A stretch of 51,137 nt of DNA from NCBI GenBank assembly GCA_016869835.1, contig VGDH01000005.1, forward strand, positions 1 through 51,137, written 5' to 3'. Both the position numbers and the translations under genes were made by a program. Source of the DNA: Alphaproteobacteria bacterium (GTDB lineage Bacteria; Pseudomonadota; Alphaproteobacteria; Rhodobacterales; Rhodobacteraceae). Positions within the stretch are counted from its first letter, which is position 1. Each line of letters opens with the position of its first letter. Below are positions 32,820 to 42,394 of this stretch, one piece after another. The notes beneath the pieces are model-generated. The model searched no databases, was not told the DNA's origin, and worked only from the letters and a program-made list of their open reading frames with translations.

Positions 32820-35252
32820 TCAGGCCTTGATGCGCGCGCCTTCGGGGTCAACCAGCGGTTTCATCTCAAGCCGCGCCGGGGTTTCCTCGCCCGCAATCAC
32901 CAGCGCATAACGGCCTGCCGCAAGCCAATCGGAATTCACGCCGGCCTCATTGCGGACATAGCCCATGCCGATGCTCTTGCCGACCGTATAGCCATACCCG
33001 CCCGAGGTCAGATAACCCACCGCCTGCCCATCGCGCAGGATGGTCTCGCGCCCGACCAGAACTGCATCGGGGGCATCGACGGCAAAGGTCATCAGCGATT
33101 TGGTCAGGGGCTTGCCTGCGGCAGCCTCAAGTGCGGCACGACCAAGGAAGGGGGTGGTGGATTTAAGTTTAACCGCCCAGCCCAGACCCGCCTCAAATGG
33201 CGTGTCATTGAGGGTGATGTCCGAGGACCACGCGCGATAGCCCTTTTCCAGCCGCATGGATTCCAACGCGCGATAGCCCACGGGGCGAAGGTCGGGATCC
33301 ACCGCCATCAGCGCATCATAAACCTCGCCCAACTGATTGATCAGACAGTGTAATTCCCAACCAAGCTCACCCACATAGGTGACGCGCAGGGCGCGAACCT
33401 TGACCCCGGCGATGGTCAGAACGCGGGCCGAGCCAAAGGGAAGTGCTACGTTCGACACATCTTCTGCCGTGACGGCCGCCAGAATGTCGCGCGCCCGCGG
33501 TCCCATCAGCGACAGCGTGCCCCAGCCTTCGGTGACATCCTCAAAGCTGACGCCAGATTTCGGCAGGTGGTCGGTAATCCAGCCGTAATCATGTGTGCGG
33601 AACCCGGTGCCGGTGACGATGTAGAACCGGTCCTCGGCCAGGCGCGCCACGGTCAGATCGGCCTCGATCCCGCCGCGCGAGTTCAGAAGCTGGGTATAGG
33701 TCAACCGCCCCACCTCACGCGCCACGCGGTTGGCGCAGATCGCCTCCAGCGCCTCGGCAGCCTTCGGGCCGGACAGCTCATACTTGGCAAAAGACGACTG
33801 GTCGAACACCCCGGCGTGGGCGCGGACATGGGCGTGTTCCTCGCCCACCGGGGCGAACCAGTTCTGCCGCCCCATGGAATAGCGGTCGCGCGGCTCCATG
33901 CCCGCAGGGGCAAACCAGTTTGGCCGCTCCCACCCGAGTTTCGATCCAAACACCGCGCCCTTGGCTTGCAGCCGCGCGTAAAGTGGCGAGGTGATGCGGG
34001 GGCGGCCAGAGTCATATTCCTCATGCGGGAAGGCGACAGTGTAATGCTTGCCATAAGCCTCGAGCGTTCGGGTCGCGACCCAGTCGCGGTCGCCGTGGAG
34101 GCCCGAAAAGCGGCGAATATCGACGGCCCAAAGGTCCAAGGGCGCCTCACCGCGCATCACCCATTCGGCCAGAACCCAGCCTGCCCCACCGCCCGAGGCG
34201 ATGCCAAAGGCGTTGAAGCCAGCGCCGACATACATGTTTTCAGATTCGGGTGCAGGGCCAAGGATGAAATTGCCGTCGGGGGTAAAGCTTTCGGCCCCGT
34301 TGATCATCTGCTTGACGCCGGTCTTTTCCAACGCGGGCACGCGGGCGATGGCCTGTTCCAGATGCTGGCCGAAATGGTCGAAATCATCGTCGAAGAGGCG
34401 GAATTCCCAATTGGGGGGAATGTCGCCGGTGACCCAGCCTTGGGGGTTCGGCTCATACCCGCCCATCACAAGGCCACCCACCTCTTCCTTGAAATAGGTG
34501 CGCCGATCCGGGTCGCGCAGGGTGGGGGCGTCGGGGGACAGGCCGTCGATCTTTTCGGTGATGATGTATTGGTGTTTCACCGGGTGCAGCGGCACCGCGA
34601 CCCCGGCCATCGCGCCCAATTGGCGCGCCCACATGCCGCCGCAGTTCACCACCTTGTCGCAAGCGATGTCCCCTTGGGTAGTTTCGACATGGGTGATGCG
34701 ACGCCCCTCTATCCGGAACCCGGTGACGGTCACCCCTTCGACAATCTTCGCGCCATGCATCCGCGCGCCTTTGGCGAGCGACTGGGTGATGTCCGAAGGG
34801 CTGGCCTGCCCATCGGTCGGCAGCCAGCTGGCTCCGATCAGGTCGAAGGTGTCCATCAAGGGCCACATGCGTTTGACCTCATCGGCGCTGACCAGCTCCA
34901 TCTCCATTCCAAAACTGCGGGCGGTGGTGGCAAGGCGTTTGTATTCGGTCCAGCGGTCCGCCGTGGTTGCCAGACGCAGGCAGCCGGTCATCTTCCAGCC
35001 GGTATCAAGCCCGGTCTCGGCCGCCAGCCCCTTGTATAAATCGACCGAGTATTTCAGCACCTTGGTGATCGACGCTGATGAGCGCAACTGCCCCACCAGA
35101 CCCGCCGCATGCCATGTGCTGCCAGAGGTGATCTTGCCCTGTTCAAGCAGCAACACATCGGCCTTGTGATCGCGGGCCAGGTGATAGGCTGTGGAACAGC
35201 CGATGATGCCGCCGCCAATCACGATGATCTGGGCTTGGGTCGGAAGGGTCAT
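32820..35252 (-). CDS. Dimethylglycine/sarcosine dehydrogenase-like flavoprotein (FAD + GcvT domains)
   Basis: An 810-residue enzyme. Residues 1-370 form a DAO-type FAD domain: IIVIGGGIIGCSTAYHLA, then GSTWHAAGLVGQLR whose His is the usual site of covalent flavin attachment in dimethylglycine and sarcosine dehydrogenases. A linker (FAO_M) and a GcvT-like folate-binding domain follow (GGIEADLTVARLAEDRFYIV, YVGELGWELHCL, KGYRAWSSDITLNDTP). It demethylates an N-methyl amino acid and passes the methyl group to tetrahydrofolate. ATG 35252 is one base after the kinase-like stop. Its place behind a betaine/choline-type importer suits dimethylglycine or sarcosine. Confidence 0.88.
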   Translation of the reverse strand: MTLPTQAQIIVIGGGIIGCSTAYHLARDHKADVLLLEQGKITSGSTWHAAGLVGQLRSSASITKVLKYSVDLYKGLAAETGLDTGWKMTGCLRLATTADRWTEYKRLATTARSFGMEMELVSADEVKRMWPLMDTFDLIGASWLPTDGQASPSDITQSLAKGARMHGAKIVEGVTVTGFRIEGRRITHVETTQGDIACDKVVNCGGMWARQLGAMAGVAVPLHPVKHQYIITEKIDGLSPDAPTLRDPDRRTYFKEEVGGLVMGGYEPNPQGWVTGDIPPNWEFRLFDDDFDHFGQHLEQAIARVPALEKTGVKQMINGAESFTPDGNFILGPAPESENMYVGAGFNAFGIASGGGAGWVLAEWVMRGEAPLDLWAVDIRRFSGLHGDRDWVATRTLEAYGKHYTVAFPHEEYDSGRPRITSPLYARLQAKGAVFGSKLGWERPNWFAPAGMEPRDRYSMGRQNWFAPVGEEHAHVRAHAGVFDQSSFAKYELSGPKAAEALEAICANRVAREVGRLTYTQLLNSRGGIEADLTVARLAEDRFYIVTGTGFRTHDYGWITDHLPKSGVSFEDVTEGWGTLSLMGPRARDILAAVTAEDVSNVALPFGSARVLTIAGVKVRALRVTYVGELGWELHCLINQLGEVYDALMAVDPDLRPVGYRALESMRLEKGYRAWSSDITLNDTPFEAGLGWAVKLKSTTPFLGRAALEAAAGKPLTKSLMTFAVDAPDAVLVGRETILRDGQAVGYLTSGGYGYTVGKSIGMGYVRNEAGVNSDWLAAGRYALVIAGEETPARLEMKPLVDPEGARIKA

Positions 35253-35253
35253 G

Positions 35254-36078
35254 TCAAAGGGTTCCGTGTGTTTGGGTAAAGTGCGACAGGCTGGCGGCCA
35301 GTTTTTCAAGGTTTTCCGTGGCATAGGCGCGATAATTCACACCGGGGGCCGACAGGTGCAGGTCCGACACCATGGCCCACATCGCCTCACGCAGAAGGCT
35401 CGCGGCCTGCATGGCGTCAAAGGCGCGGGCAAAGGCGGCGTCGGGTTTGTGGCCCAGATAGGCCACCAAAAGCGCCTCGGTCTCCGCGCCGTTCATCCCG
35501 GCGTTTGACGCAGCACCAGCGAGGTCAAACATCGCGGTGCCGAAGCCTGCGTATTCATAGTCGATCAACCAGAGCTTTTGCCCGTCATCCAGAAAATTCG
35601 CCGGAAGCAGGTCATGGTGGCCAAAGACGATGGGCATGGAGACTTGTGCCACCTCCAGCCGTGCGGCCAGATCAAGATGGTCGGGCAGGCCGGGCGCAAA
35701 GGGGCTGTTTCCGGCGGCAATCGTGCGGGCATAGTCGCGGATGACATGGAAGGGCCAAAAGATGAAGCCCGCGCCGGTGATCTGGGCAGGCATCTCATGG
35801 TGGAACCGGCGCAAAAGCGCCCCCACCCGGTCCGGCGCGGCGCAGACATCGGCGCCGGTCCAAGTGGCCGCCGTGATGAACTGGCCGGCGGCGCGGGCGG
35901 TCATCACCTCACGCGCGCGGTCGACATGGTGGAAGGGGTAGTCGCGACCAAAGCGCACCACATGGGTGCCCGCCGCATCGGTCACCTTCCAGCTCTCATT
36001 GGACAGCCCGCCATGCAGCGGCTCGGCGGTGATCTCGCCCTGCCAGCAGGGCAAGGCACGGATGCTTTGCGGGATCAT
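35254..36078 (-). CDS. Choline/ethanolamine-kinase-like phosphotransferase, shortened N lobe
   Basis: A 274-residue APH-fold kinase-like protein. The catalytic loop reads FGHHDLLPANFLDD (Brenner-type HxDxxxxN) and the metal-binding Asp is in LIDYEYAGFG, as in choline and ethanolamine kinases. The ATP-binding front starts GGLSNESWKV. Between TARAAG and QFITAATWTGADV the sequence appears about 15-17 residues shorter than usual; that stretch normally joins the N lobe to the hinge. It overlaps the permease stop (ATGA). A role in phosphorylating imported choline-like alcohol is suggested by context; catalytic competence is uncertain because of the missing stretch. Confidence 0.8.
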   Translation of the reverse strand: MIPQSIRALPCWQGEITAEPLHGGLSNESWKVTDAAGTHVVRFGRDYPFHHVDRAREVMTARAAGQFITAATWTGADVCAAPDRVGALLRRFHHEMPAQITGAGFIFWPFHVIRDYARTIAAGNSPFAPGLPDHLDLAARLEVAQVSMPIVFGHHDLLPANFLDDGQKLWLIDYEYAGFGTAMFDLAGAASNAGMNGAETEALLVAYLGHKPDAAFARAFDAMQAASLLREAMWAMVSDLHLSAPGVNYRAYATENLEKLAASLSHFTQTHGTL

Positions 36079-38069
36079 GTCGCCCCCTCCAATCCCAGTT
36101 TTTCGCGCGCCGAGCGGGCAGCGGCGGACAAAAGCCGATCCGCGATGATCGCGATGAAGGCAATCGCCAGACCGGCCACCAGCCCGTTGCCGGGGTTGGC
36201 CTTGGTCAGCGCGATATAGACGTCCTGCCCCAGATCACGTGTGCCGACCAGCGCGGTAATCACCAGCATGGAAAGCGCGAACATGATGGTCTGGTTCAGG
36301 CCCAGAATGATTTCCGGCAGCGCCAGTTTCAGCCGCATGCGCGTCAATATCTGCCACGGCGTGCAGCCCATGGCACGGCCCGCCTCGATCAGGCGCGGAT
36401 CGACCCCTTGCAACCCCAAGACCGTATAGCGCACCGAGGCGACAACCGCATAGGCCACCACGGCGATCATGGCGGTGAAATCACCCACCCGGAACAGCAT
36501 GACGATGGGCATGAGGTAGACGAAACTCGGCAAGGTTTGCAGCGTGTCGATGACAAGGCGGGTCACGGTCCACCAGCGGTCGCGCTCGGCCACCCAGATG
36601 GCGATGGGCAGGCCGATGGCCATGGCGATCAGGGTCGAAATCCCGCAGAGATAGACCGTGATCATCGCCTTTTCCCACTGCCCGGTGGCGGCGATCAGGA
36701 ACGACAGGCCCGAGCACAAGAGACCAAGGCGCAGCCCCCCCAACCGCCAGCCCGCAAAGCCCAAAAGGGCGACCACGCCCAGCCAGGGCAGGCCCAGAAG
36801 AAAGCGTTTGGCGGGCATCAAGATCCATGTCAGAATCGCGTTCTTCACCGCCTCCAGCGTGTCAAAGAAGGTGATGTTGATCCACTCCACCAAGGCCGCC
36901 CAGAACGGGCTGGTCGAAAGCTCTGCCGCCTCGGGATAGGTTTGCACGGCCGGAAGTATCAGGCCGATCAGCCCAGTGCCAAGGGCAAAGGCGAGGGCGG
37001 CCAAAAGGTAAGTGTGGCGGGCAACGCCCCTTTTCGGCGCGGCCCCGGCGCTGCGATGCGCGATGGCTTGGCTCAGCCGATCCAGCGCGATGGCCAGCGC
37101 CACGATGGCCAACCCCGCCTCAAGCCCGGTGCCGAAATCCAGCCGACGCAGGGCGTTCAGCACCTCAAACCCCAGGCCCCCTGCCCCGATCATCGAGGCG
37201 ATGATGACCATGTTTAAGGACAGCATGATCACCTGATTGACGCCCACCAACAAAGGCTCGCGCGCCGAGGGGACCAGCACGCGCCACAGGCGTTGGCGCG
37301 GCGTGCAGCCGACCATGGTGGCCAGATCATGGGTCTCGGACGGCACGCGCGACAGGGCCAAGGTGGTGATGCGCGTCATCGGCGGGGTGGCATAGATCAG
37401 CGTGGCAATGACCGCCGCCGTGGGGCCAAAGCCAAAGAGGATCAGGATCGGCACCAGATAGGCAAAGACCGGCATGGTCTGCATCAGGTCGAGAACCGGG
37501 CGCAGCGCACGGTCAAACCAGGGATGCCGCCAGGCCAGGATGCCAAGGCCAAGGCCCCCCACGACACCCAAAGGCACGGCCACCACGATAGAGGCAAGCG
37601 TGACCATCGTGGCATGCCAATGGCCGAAGATTGCCACGAACACAAAGCAGCCCGCCACCAGCGCGGCCAGCCCTGCCCCGCCTGCCCAATGGGCAAACAG
37701 CGCCATGATCGCGATGACCGCCAGCCAGGAAAGCGGCGGCACCAGTTGCAGGGTCTGGCCAGCCTCCTGGCGCTGAACCCCATCGGCCAGCAGGCCCAGT
37801 GCAGACTGATAGGGACCGTCGATCAGCGCCGAGAAGGCCCGGGTCAGATCGGCAAAGGCGATGGGGCCGATGGCAGCCTCTTTCACGAGCCAAGTGATTG
37901 CGCCGCCAATCCAGCGCGCAGCGGGGATTTGCGCGGATTTCGGGTAATCGAAGGCAAAGGGCAAAAAGGTTTGCCCCCACAGCCACAGCGCCACTGCAAG
38001 GGCGAGCGCGAGGCCCCAGATCAGGCGGCTGTGCTCAGCGACCGCAGGCAAGGACCCCGCGCCGATCAC
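36075..38069 (-). CDS. Betaine/choline-type ABC permease, two fused copies
   Basis: A 664-residue membrane protein containing two ProW/OpuAB-type permease units in tandem. The first unit has its EAA-like loop near residue 255 (HDLATMVGCTPRQRLWRVLVP). The second has LIEAGRAMGCTPWQILTRMRL near residue 585. About twelve or more hydrophobic segments are visible. Importers of proline betaine, glycine betaine and choline normally use one such unit as a homodimer, so this fusion probably supplies both halves of the channel. It overlaps the ATPase gene and the kinase gene by four bases each. Confidence 0.88.
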   Translation of the reverse strand: MIGAGSLPAVAEHSRLIWGLALALAVALWLWGQTFLPFAFDYPKSAQIPAARWIGGAITWLVKEAAIGPIAFADLTRAFSALIDGPYQSALGLLADGVQRQEAGQTLQLVPPLSWLAVIAIMALFAHWAGGAGLAALVAGCFVFVAIFGHWHATMVTLASIVVAVPLGVVGGLGLGILAWRHPWFDRALRPVLDLMQTMPVFAYLVPILILFGFGPTAAVIATLIYATPPMTRITTLALSRVPSETHDLATMVGCTPRQRLWRVLVPSAREPLLVGVNQVIMLSLNMVIIASMIGAGGLGFEVLNALRRLDFGTGLEAGLAIVALAIALDRLSQAIAHRSAGAAPKRGVARHTYLLAALAFALGTGLIGLILPAVQTYPEAAELSTSPFWAALVEWINITFFDTLEAVKNAILTWILMPAKRFLLGLPWLGVVALLGFAGWRLGGLRLGLLCSGLSFLIAATGQWEKAMITVYLCGISTLIAMAIGLPIAIWVAERDRWWTVTRLVIDTLQTLPSFVYLMPIVMLFRVGDFTAMIAVVAYAVVASVRYTVLGLQGVDPRLIEAGRAMGCTPWQILTRMRLKLALPEIILGLNQTIMFALSMLVITALVGTRDLGQDVYIALTKANPGNGLVAGLAIAFIAIIADRLLSAAARSAREKLGLEGAT

Positions 38070-39082
38070 GCCTCACCCCCCAGCAAAAGCCGGATCACAT
38101 CCTCACGCGCGACAGTGCCGATGGGCCTGCCGTTTTCTTCAACGCCCACCTGTACTTGGCCGTCGAGAAAGGCCTGCCCTGCCTCGGCCACCGTGGCGCG
38201 GGCGGGCAACAGGGCCAGACCCTCTGGCACCGGGCCGGGGGTCACCAGCGAGGCCAACCGCGCCACCTTAGCCTTGGCAACGGCACCGGTGAAGGCGCGG
38301 ACGTAATCCGTCGCCGGGTGCAGCACCAGATCTTGCGGTGTGCCGATCTGTTCGATCTGGCCGTCCTTCATGATGGCGATGCGGTCGGCCAGACGGATCG
38401 TCTCGTCAAAGTCATGGGTGATGAAGATGATGGTCTTTTGCAGCCGCGATTGCAGGCGGATGAACTCGTCCTGCAACTCGCGCCGTATCAGGGGATCAAG
38501 GGCAGAGAAGGGTTCATCCAGAAACCAAAGCTCGGGTTCAACCGCCAAAGACCGCGCGATGCCGACGCGCTGTTGCTGGCCGCCTGACAGCTGGCGCGGA
38601 TAGGCCCCTTCGCGGCCTGCAAGGCCCACCAGCGCGATCATCTCGCGCGCCCGCGCCTCACGGTCGGCGCGGGCAACACCCTGAACATCCAAGGGAAAAG
38701 CCACGTTTTCCAGAACCGTCAGATGCGGCAAGAGGGCAAAATGCTGAAACACCATGCCCATCTTGTGCCGCCGGATCTGGGTCATCTCGGCCTCGGTCGC
38801 GGTCAAGAGATCTTGGCCGTTGAACAAGACCTGCCCGGCGGTGGGTTCGATCAGCCGCGACATCAGCCGCACGAGTGTGGATTTGCCCGAGCCGGACAGG
38901 CCCATGATGACAAAGATTTCACCGCGCCGGACCGACAAATCCACCGCGCGGACGGCTGGCACAAGGCCAAGCGCGGCAAGCCGCGCCGCATCGCCCCCGG
39001 CGGTGGAGAACGCCTCGGTTGCACGGGCGCCGAACACCTTCCACAGGTTGCGGCAGACCAGCGTTGCGCTGTCGTCAGACAT
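38066..39082 (-). CDS. Betaine/choline-type ABC transporter ATPase
   Basis: ATP-binding subunit of the ProV/OpuAA class, about 338 residues. It shows Walker A MGLSGSGKST, the LSGGQQQRVGIARSL signature, Walker B LWFLDEPFSALD and ITHDFDETIRLADR. The typical front of this class is present (a long insert before Walker A, LWKVFGARATEAF). A short CBS-like region closes the protein (RATVAEAGQAFLDGQVQVGV, GTVAREDVIRLLL), used in relatives to sense osmotic strength or nucleotides. ATG 39082 is chosen over a 21-residue longer frame. It follows the binding-protein gene by about 80 bases. Confidence 0.9.
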   Translation of the reverse strand: MSDDSATLVCRNLWKVFGARATEAFSTAGGDAARLAALGLVPAVRAVDLSVRRGEIFVIMGLSGSGKSTLVRLMSRLIEPTAGQVLFNGQDLLTATEAEMTQIRRHKMGMVFQHFALLPHLTVLENVAFPLDVQGVARADREARAREMIALVGLAGREGAYPRQLSGGQQQRVGIARSLAVEPELWFLDEPFSALDPLIRRELQDEFIRLQSRLQKTIIFITHDFDETIRLADRIAIMKDGQIEQIGTPQDLVLHPATDYVRAFTGAVAKAKVARLASLVTPGPVPEGLALLPARATVAEAGQAFLDGQVQVGVEENGRPIGTVAREDVIRLLLGGEA

Positions 39083-39160
39083 CAGGGAACCCGGTTTGAT
39101 CTGGCCCCGGCGCATCGGGTGACGCGCCGGGAAAAAGCTTTGCACTGAGGTTTCAAGGGA

Positions 39161-40096
39161 TCACATGGCGATCCAGGCGCTCCATGTGGCCTCATTGGCC
39201 GCAATCCAGTCGGCGACGACTGCCTCGATCGCCTTGCCGTTCAGATCCACCTCGGTGATCATCTGGCCCATCGCCGCATTGTCGATGGTAAAGGCCTGAA
39301 TGGCCTTGTGCGCGCCGGGCCATTTGTCCTTCACGCCCGACCAGCCAACTTTCCAGATATCGCCAAAGGGCTTGCCGCAGTCATGGGTGGCACCGGGATT
39401 GCCGCCCCAGGCGGGATCGGTATAGCAGGCGGCCTCATAGGTGGGGAATTCCACCCATTCGCCTTCAAACTTGGCGGGTGCCCAATGCGGGGCATAGACC
39501 CAGAGCATGACCGGGGCCTGGCGCTGATAGGCGCTTTCCAGTTCGGCAAAAAGCGCGGCATCGGTGCCGGCGTGGATCACCTCGAACGGCAGATCAAGCG
39601 CAGCGATGCGTTCTTCATCAAAGCCGCCCCATGTCACCGGCCCGCCCAGATAGCGGCCCTTCGGCGCGGTTTCGGCGGTGCTGAAAGCCTCGGCGCAGGC
39701 GGGGTCCTTCAGCGCCTCCCAATTCGGCAGGCCGGGGCATTTTTCCTTCATGTAGAGCGGATACCACCATTCCTCCTTGGCCTGCATGCCGGTGGCACCC
39801 AGAACCTCGACATTGCCAGTCGCGGTGGAAGCATCCATCGCATCGCGGCCCGTGGTTTCCCAGATTTCCATGGCCACATGCAGATCGCCGGTTTCAAGCC
39901 CGGCAAACTGGGCCAGATAATCGGCCTGCACATATTCGACGTTATAGCCGGCCTTCTTCAGCATCTCGCCCATCAACTGGGTGGTGATAAGCTGCCCGGT
40001 CCAGTCGTGCAGCGTCAGTTTGATCGGATCGGTCGATTCCTGTGCCATCGCGGTCGAGGCGCAAAGCATGGCAGCAAGGGTAAGAGACAAGCGCAT
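39161..40096 (-). CDS. Betaine/choline-type substrate-binding protein
   Basis: A 311-residue periplasmic protein with a Sec signal peptide (MRLSLTLAAMLCASTAMAQE). It belongs to the OpuAC/ProX class: TLHDWTGQLITTQLMGEMLK at the front, a cysteine-containing middle (EKCPGLPNWEALKDPACAEA), VMLWVYAPHWAPAKFEGEWV, and a tail of WxxW type (DWIAANEATWSAWIAM). Quaternary-amine ligands are held by aromatic cages in this class, and many Trp and Tyr residues are present. It heads the operon and is divergent from a DeoR regulator. Choline, glycine betaine or proline betaine cannot be distinguished. Confidence 0.9.
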   Translation of the reverse strand: MRLSLTLAAMLCASTAMAQESTDPIKLTLHDWTGQLITTQLMGEMLKKAGYNVEYVQADYLAQFAGLETGDLHVAMEIWETTGRDAMDASTATGNVEVLGATGMQAKEEWWYPLYMKEKCPGLPNWEALKDPACAEAFSTAETAPKGRYLGGPVTWGGFDEERIAALDLPFEVIHAGTDAALFAELESAYQRQAPVMLWVYAPHWAPAKFEGEWVEFPTYEAACYTDPAWGGNPGATHDCGKPFGDIWKVGWSGVKDKWPGAHKAIQAFTIDNAAMGQMITEVDLNGKAIEAVVADWIAANEATWSAWIAM

Positions 40097-40262
40097 GAGA
40101 CACTCCCTGATGGGGGCCAGCCGGGCATTCGGCGGGCCGGTTGGGTGGTTCTGGCGCTTGGGACGCGGTCAAGCAGCGGCGCGTCTGCGCCTTTTGTTCT
40201 GGGAAAATTACGCGTCAGCAACCCGCCATGTGTCAATCAAAAACAAGGATAAACGAGGATTC

Positions 40263-40302
40263 AGTGACCGAATGATTGAAATTCAACCAGATTTCGGTCA
40301 CT
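40263..40302. promoter_or_regulatory. Nested inverted repeat between binding-protein and deoR genes
   Basis: AGTGACCGAA (40263-40272) and TTCGGTCACT (40293-40302) are perfect 10-bp inverted arms separated by 20 bases. Inside lies a smaller near-palindrome, TTGAAATTCAA. It is in the divergent 249-bp gap, 44 bases before the DeoR start. TTCG/CGAA-type half sites occur in several DeoR-family operators, so this is a candidate binding site for the adjacent regulator. Confidence 0.6.
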
Positions 40303-40345
40303 ATCACCCAATGTTTCCACAGGTTTTGCGGGGGCCTTGGCCAGT

Positions 40346-41116
40346 ATGCTGAACAAACGCCATGGGGCGATTCTCAAACTCTTGCAGGAAGAAGGCGCCC
40401 TGCCGTTGACGGCTCTGGCCCAGGCGCTTGCGGTTTCGGGCGAAACGGTGCGCCGCGATGTGCGCGCCATGGCCGAGGCGGGGGTCGTGGTGCGCGTCCA
40501 TGGCGCGGTGGGTCTGGCGGGCCAGACGGGTGAGGCGCCCTTTGACCGGCGCATGCGGGAAAATGCGGCGGCCAAGCGGGCGATTGCCCGCAGCATGGCC
40601 GAACAGATTGCCGATGGCGACAGCCTGATGCTGGACACCGGCACCACCAACAGCTTTCTGGCGCGGGAGCTTTTGACCCATCGGCGGCTGACTGTGGTGA
40701 CCAATTCTTCGGACATTGCCCGCACGCTGGCGACCGTGAACGGCAATCGGGTGTTCATGGCCGGGGGCGAATTGCGCGGCGACAGCGGCGCGGCGCTGGG
40801 GGCATCGGCCCTGGACTTCATCCGCAGCTTTGCCGTGCAGCATGCGATCATCTCGGCAGGCGCGGTTGATGCCAGCGGAGTGATGGACTTTGACCTGCAA
40901 GAGGCCGAGTTTGCCCGCATGGTTCTGGCCTGCGGCGAGCAGCGGGTGGTGGTGACCGATGCCAGCAAGTTCGGTCGGCGCGGCTTTATTCGGGTGACCG
41001 GTTTTGACCAGGTGGATCAGGTGCTGACCGAGGCCCCGCCGCCGCCCGACGTGGCCGAGGCGATGGGCGCGGCCGGGGTCAAGCTTCTTTTAAGCGGCCA
41101 TCCGGCCGAGACCTGA
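40346..41116 (+). CDS. DeoR/GlpR-family regulator
   Basis: A 256-residue DeoR-type repressor. The N-terminal helix-turn-helix begins MLNKRHGAILKLLQEEGALP and includes ALAVSGETVRRDVRAMAEAG. The C-terminal domain is the sugar-phosphate-isomerase-like sensor (DGDSLMLDTGTTNSFLAREL, LTVVTNSSDIARTL, FMAGGELRG, VVVTDASKFGRRGF). Regulators of this class usually bind phosphorylated metabolites, which is compatible with the kinase-like gene in the divergent operon. The start is ATG 40346. It converges on the urease operon with only seven bases between the stops. Confidence 0.9.
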   Translation: MLNKRHGAILKLLQEEGALPLTALAQALAVSGETVRRDVRAMAEAGVVVRVHGAVGLAGQTGEAPFDRRMRENAAAKRAIARSMAEQIADGDSLMLDTGTTNSFLARELLTHRRLTVVTNSSDIARTLATVNGNRVFMAGGELRGDSGAALGASALDFIRSFAVQHAIISAGAVDASGVMDFDLQEAEFARMVLACGEQRVVVTDASKFGRRGFIRVTGFDQVDQVLTEAPPPPDVAEAMGAAGVKLLLSGHPAET

Positions 41117-41123
41117 AAGCCCC

Positions 41124-41765
41124 CTACCCCACCGCGCCCTTTCCGCCGATCGTCAACCCGCCATGGTGCAGGATGAAGCGGATGATCTCGTCCACCCCCT
41201 TGCCATGGCGCAGTTCCGCCATGACAAAGGGCCGCGCACCCCGCGCGCGGGCCGTATCCTCGGCCAGAAGGGCAGGATCGACGCCGACATAAGCGGCAAG
41301 ATCGGTCTTGTTGACGATCAGAAGATCGGAACGGGTAACACCGGGGCCGCGTTTGCGCGGGATGTCCTGCCCGGCGGCGGTGTCGATGATGTAAATCGTC
41401 AGATCGGCCAGTTCCGGGCTGAAGGTGGCGGCCAGATTGTCGCCGCCGCTTTCGATCAGGATCAGCTCAAGATTGGGAAAGGCCCGCGTCAGATCGGCCA
41501 CGGCGGCCAGGTTGATCGAGGCATCCTCGCGGATGGCCGTATGCGGGCAGCCGCCGGTTTCCACGCCGCGGATGCGTTCGGCGGGCAGGACCTGCGCGCG
41601 CATCAGCGCCTCGGCATCCTCGCGGGTGTAGATGTCATTGGTGATGACGGCCATCGACAGATGCGGGGCAAGCGCACGCGCCAGCTTTTCGGTCAGCGTG
41701 GTCTTGCCCGCGCCAACCGGGCCGCCGATGCCCACCCTGAGCGGGCCATGTTGGGAAAGCGTCAT
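41124..41765 (-). CDS. ureG: Urease accessory GTPase UreG
   Basis: SIMIBI-class GTPase that delivers nickel during urease maturation, 213 residues. The P-loop [15 protein letters not shown] is near residue 14, the conserved Cys-Pro-His nickel motif appears as [15 protein letters not shown], and the VNKTDLA guanine-specificity motif lies near residue 155. ATG 41765 overlaps the ureF stop; the longer frame into ureF is ignored. It is the last gene of the urease operon and faces the deoR gene. Confidence 0.97.
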   Translation of the reverse strand: MTLSQHGPLRVGIGGPVGAGKTTLTEKLARALAPHLSMAVITNDIYTREDAEALMRAQVLPAERIRGVETGGCPHTAIREDASINLAAVADLTRAFPNLELILIESGGDNLAATFSPELADLTIYIIDTAAGQDIPRKRGPGVTRSDLLIVNKTDLAAYVGVDPALLAEDTARARGARPFVMAELRHGKGVDEIIRFILHHGGLTIGGKGAVG

Positions 41766-42394
41766 GTGCGAAAGATCCTTACATCCATGGTTTCGTGCTG
41801 CATGGCCGCCAGATCGGCGGCAAGGCTTGCACCGCCAAGATCGGCAAGATCGGCCTCGGCGGCGCGGTCGCCAAGCGCCACGATATCGGACAAAAGCCGC
41901 GCCAGAACCGCCTGCCCCTCGGTCTGGCCAAGCGGGATATGGCGCGTGGCGATGAGGCAAAGGTTGGCGGCAAAGCCTTGCAGATACATTTGGGCCACCT
42001 CGGCCGGGGCCAGGCCCAAGGGGGCGGCCGCCTCGCCCAGCGCAATGGGCAAAAGGCGCGGCGGCAGGGGGCGGCCGGTCATCGCGGCGATGGTACGGGC
42101 AAGGGCGCAGCCCTGCTCGGCGCTTTCCTGCAAACGTTCAAGGCTGGGTTGCAGGGCGCGCGCCAGATGGTCAAGCGCCTGATGATCGGCCCCGGGGCGC
42201 AGGACCGCGCACAAAAGCACCGCATCATTCCAGCCTGCCCCATGGTGCAGGATATTGCGCAGCCAGTGCGCCATGCTGGGGGCGTCCTGAACATCCCCGG
42301 CGGCGATCACCCGCTCAAGCCCATGGCTATAGGCAAAGGCCCCGGTCGGAAAGGCCGGCGAAAGCCATTGCATCAGGGTCAGACGCGCGTTCAT
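41762..42394 (-). CDS. ureF: Urease accessory protein UreF
   Basis: All-helical accessory protein, 210 residues, that acts with UreD and UreG in activating apourease and gates GTP hydrolysis by UreG. The family start [21 protein letters not shown] is clear, followed by a helix with [19 protein letters not shown]. The C terminus ends [11 protein letters not shown], close to the usual tail that contacts UreG. It overlaps ureE by four bases and ureG by four bases, so translation is coupled across the accessory block. Confidence 0.95.
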   Translation of the reverse strand: MNARLTLMQWLSPAFPTGAFAYSHGLERVIAAGDVQDAPSMAHWLRNILHHGAGWNDAVLLCAVLRPGADHQALDHLARALQPSLERLQESAEQGCALARTIAAMTGRPLPPRLLPIALGEAAAPLGLAPAEVAQMYLQGFAANLCLIATRHIPLGQTEGQAVLARLLSDIVALGDRAAEADLADLGGASLAADLAAMQHETMDVRIFRT

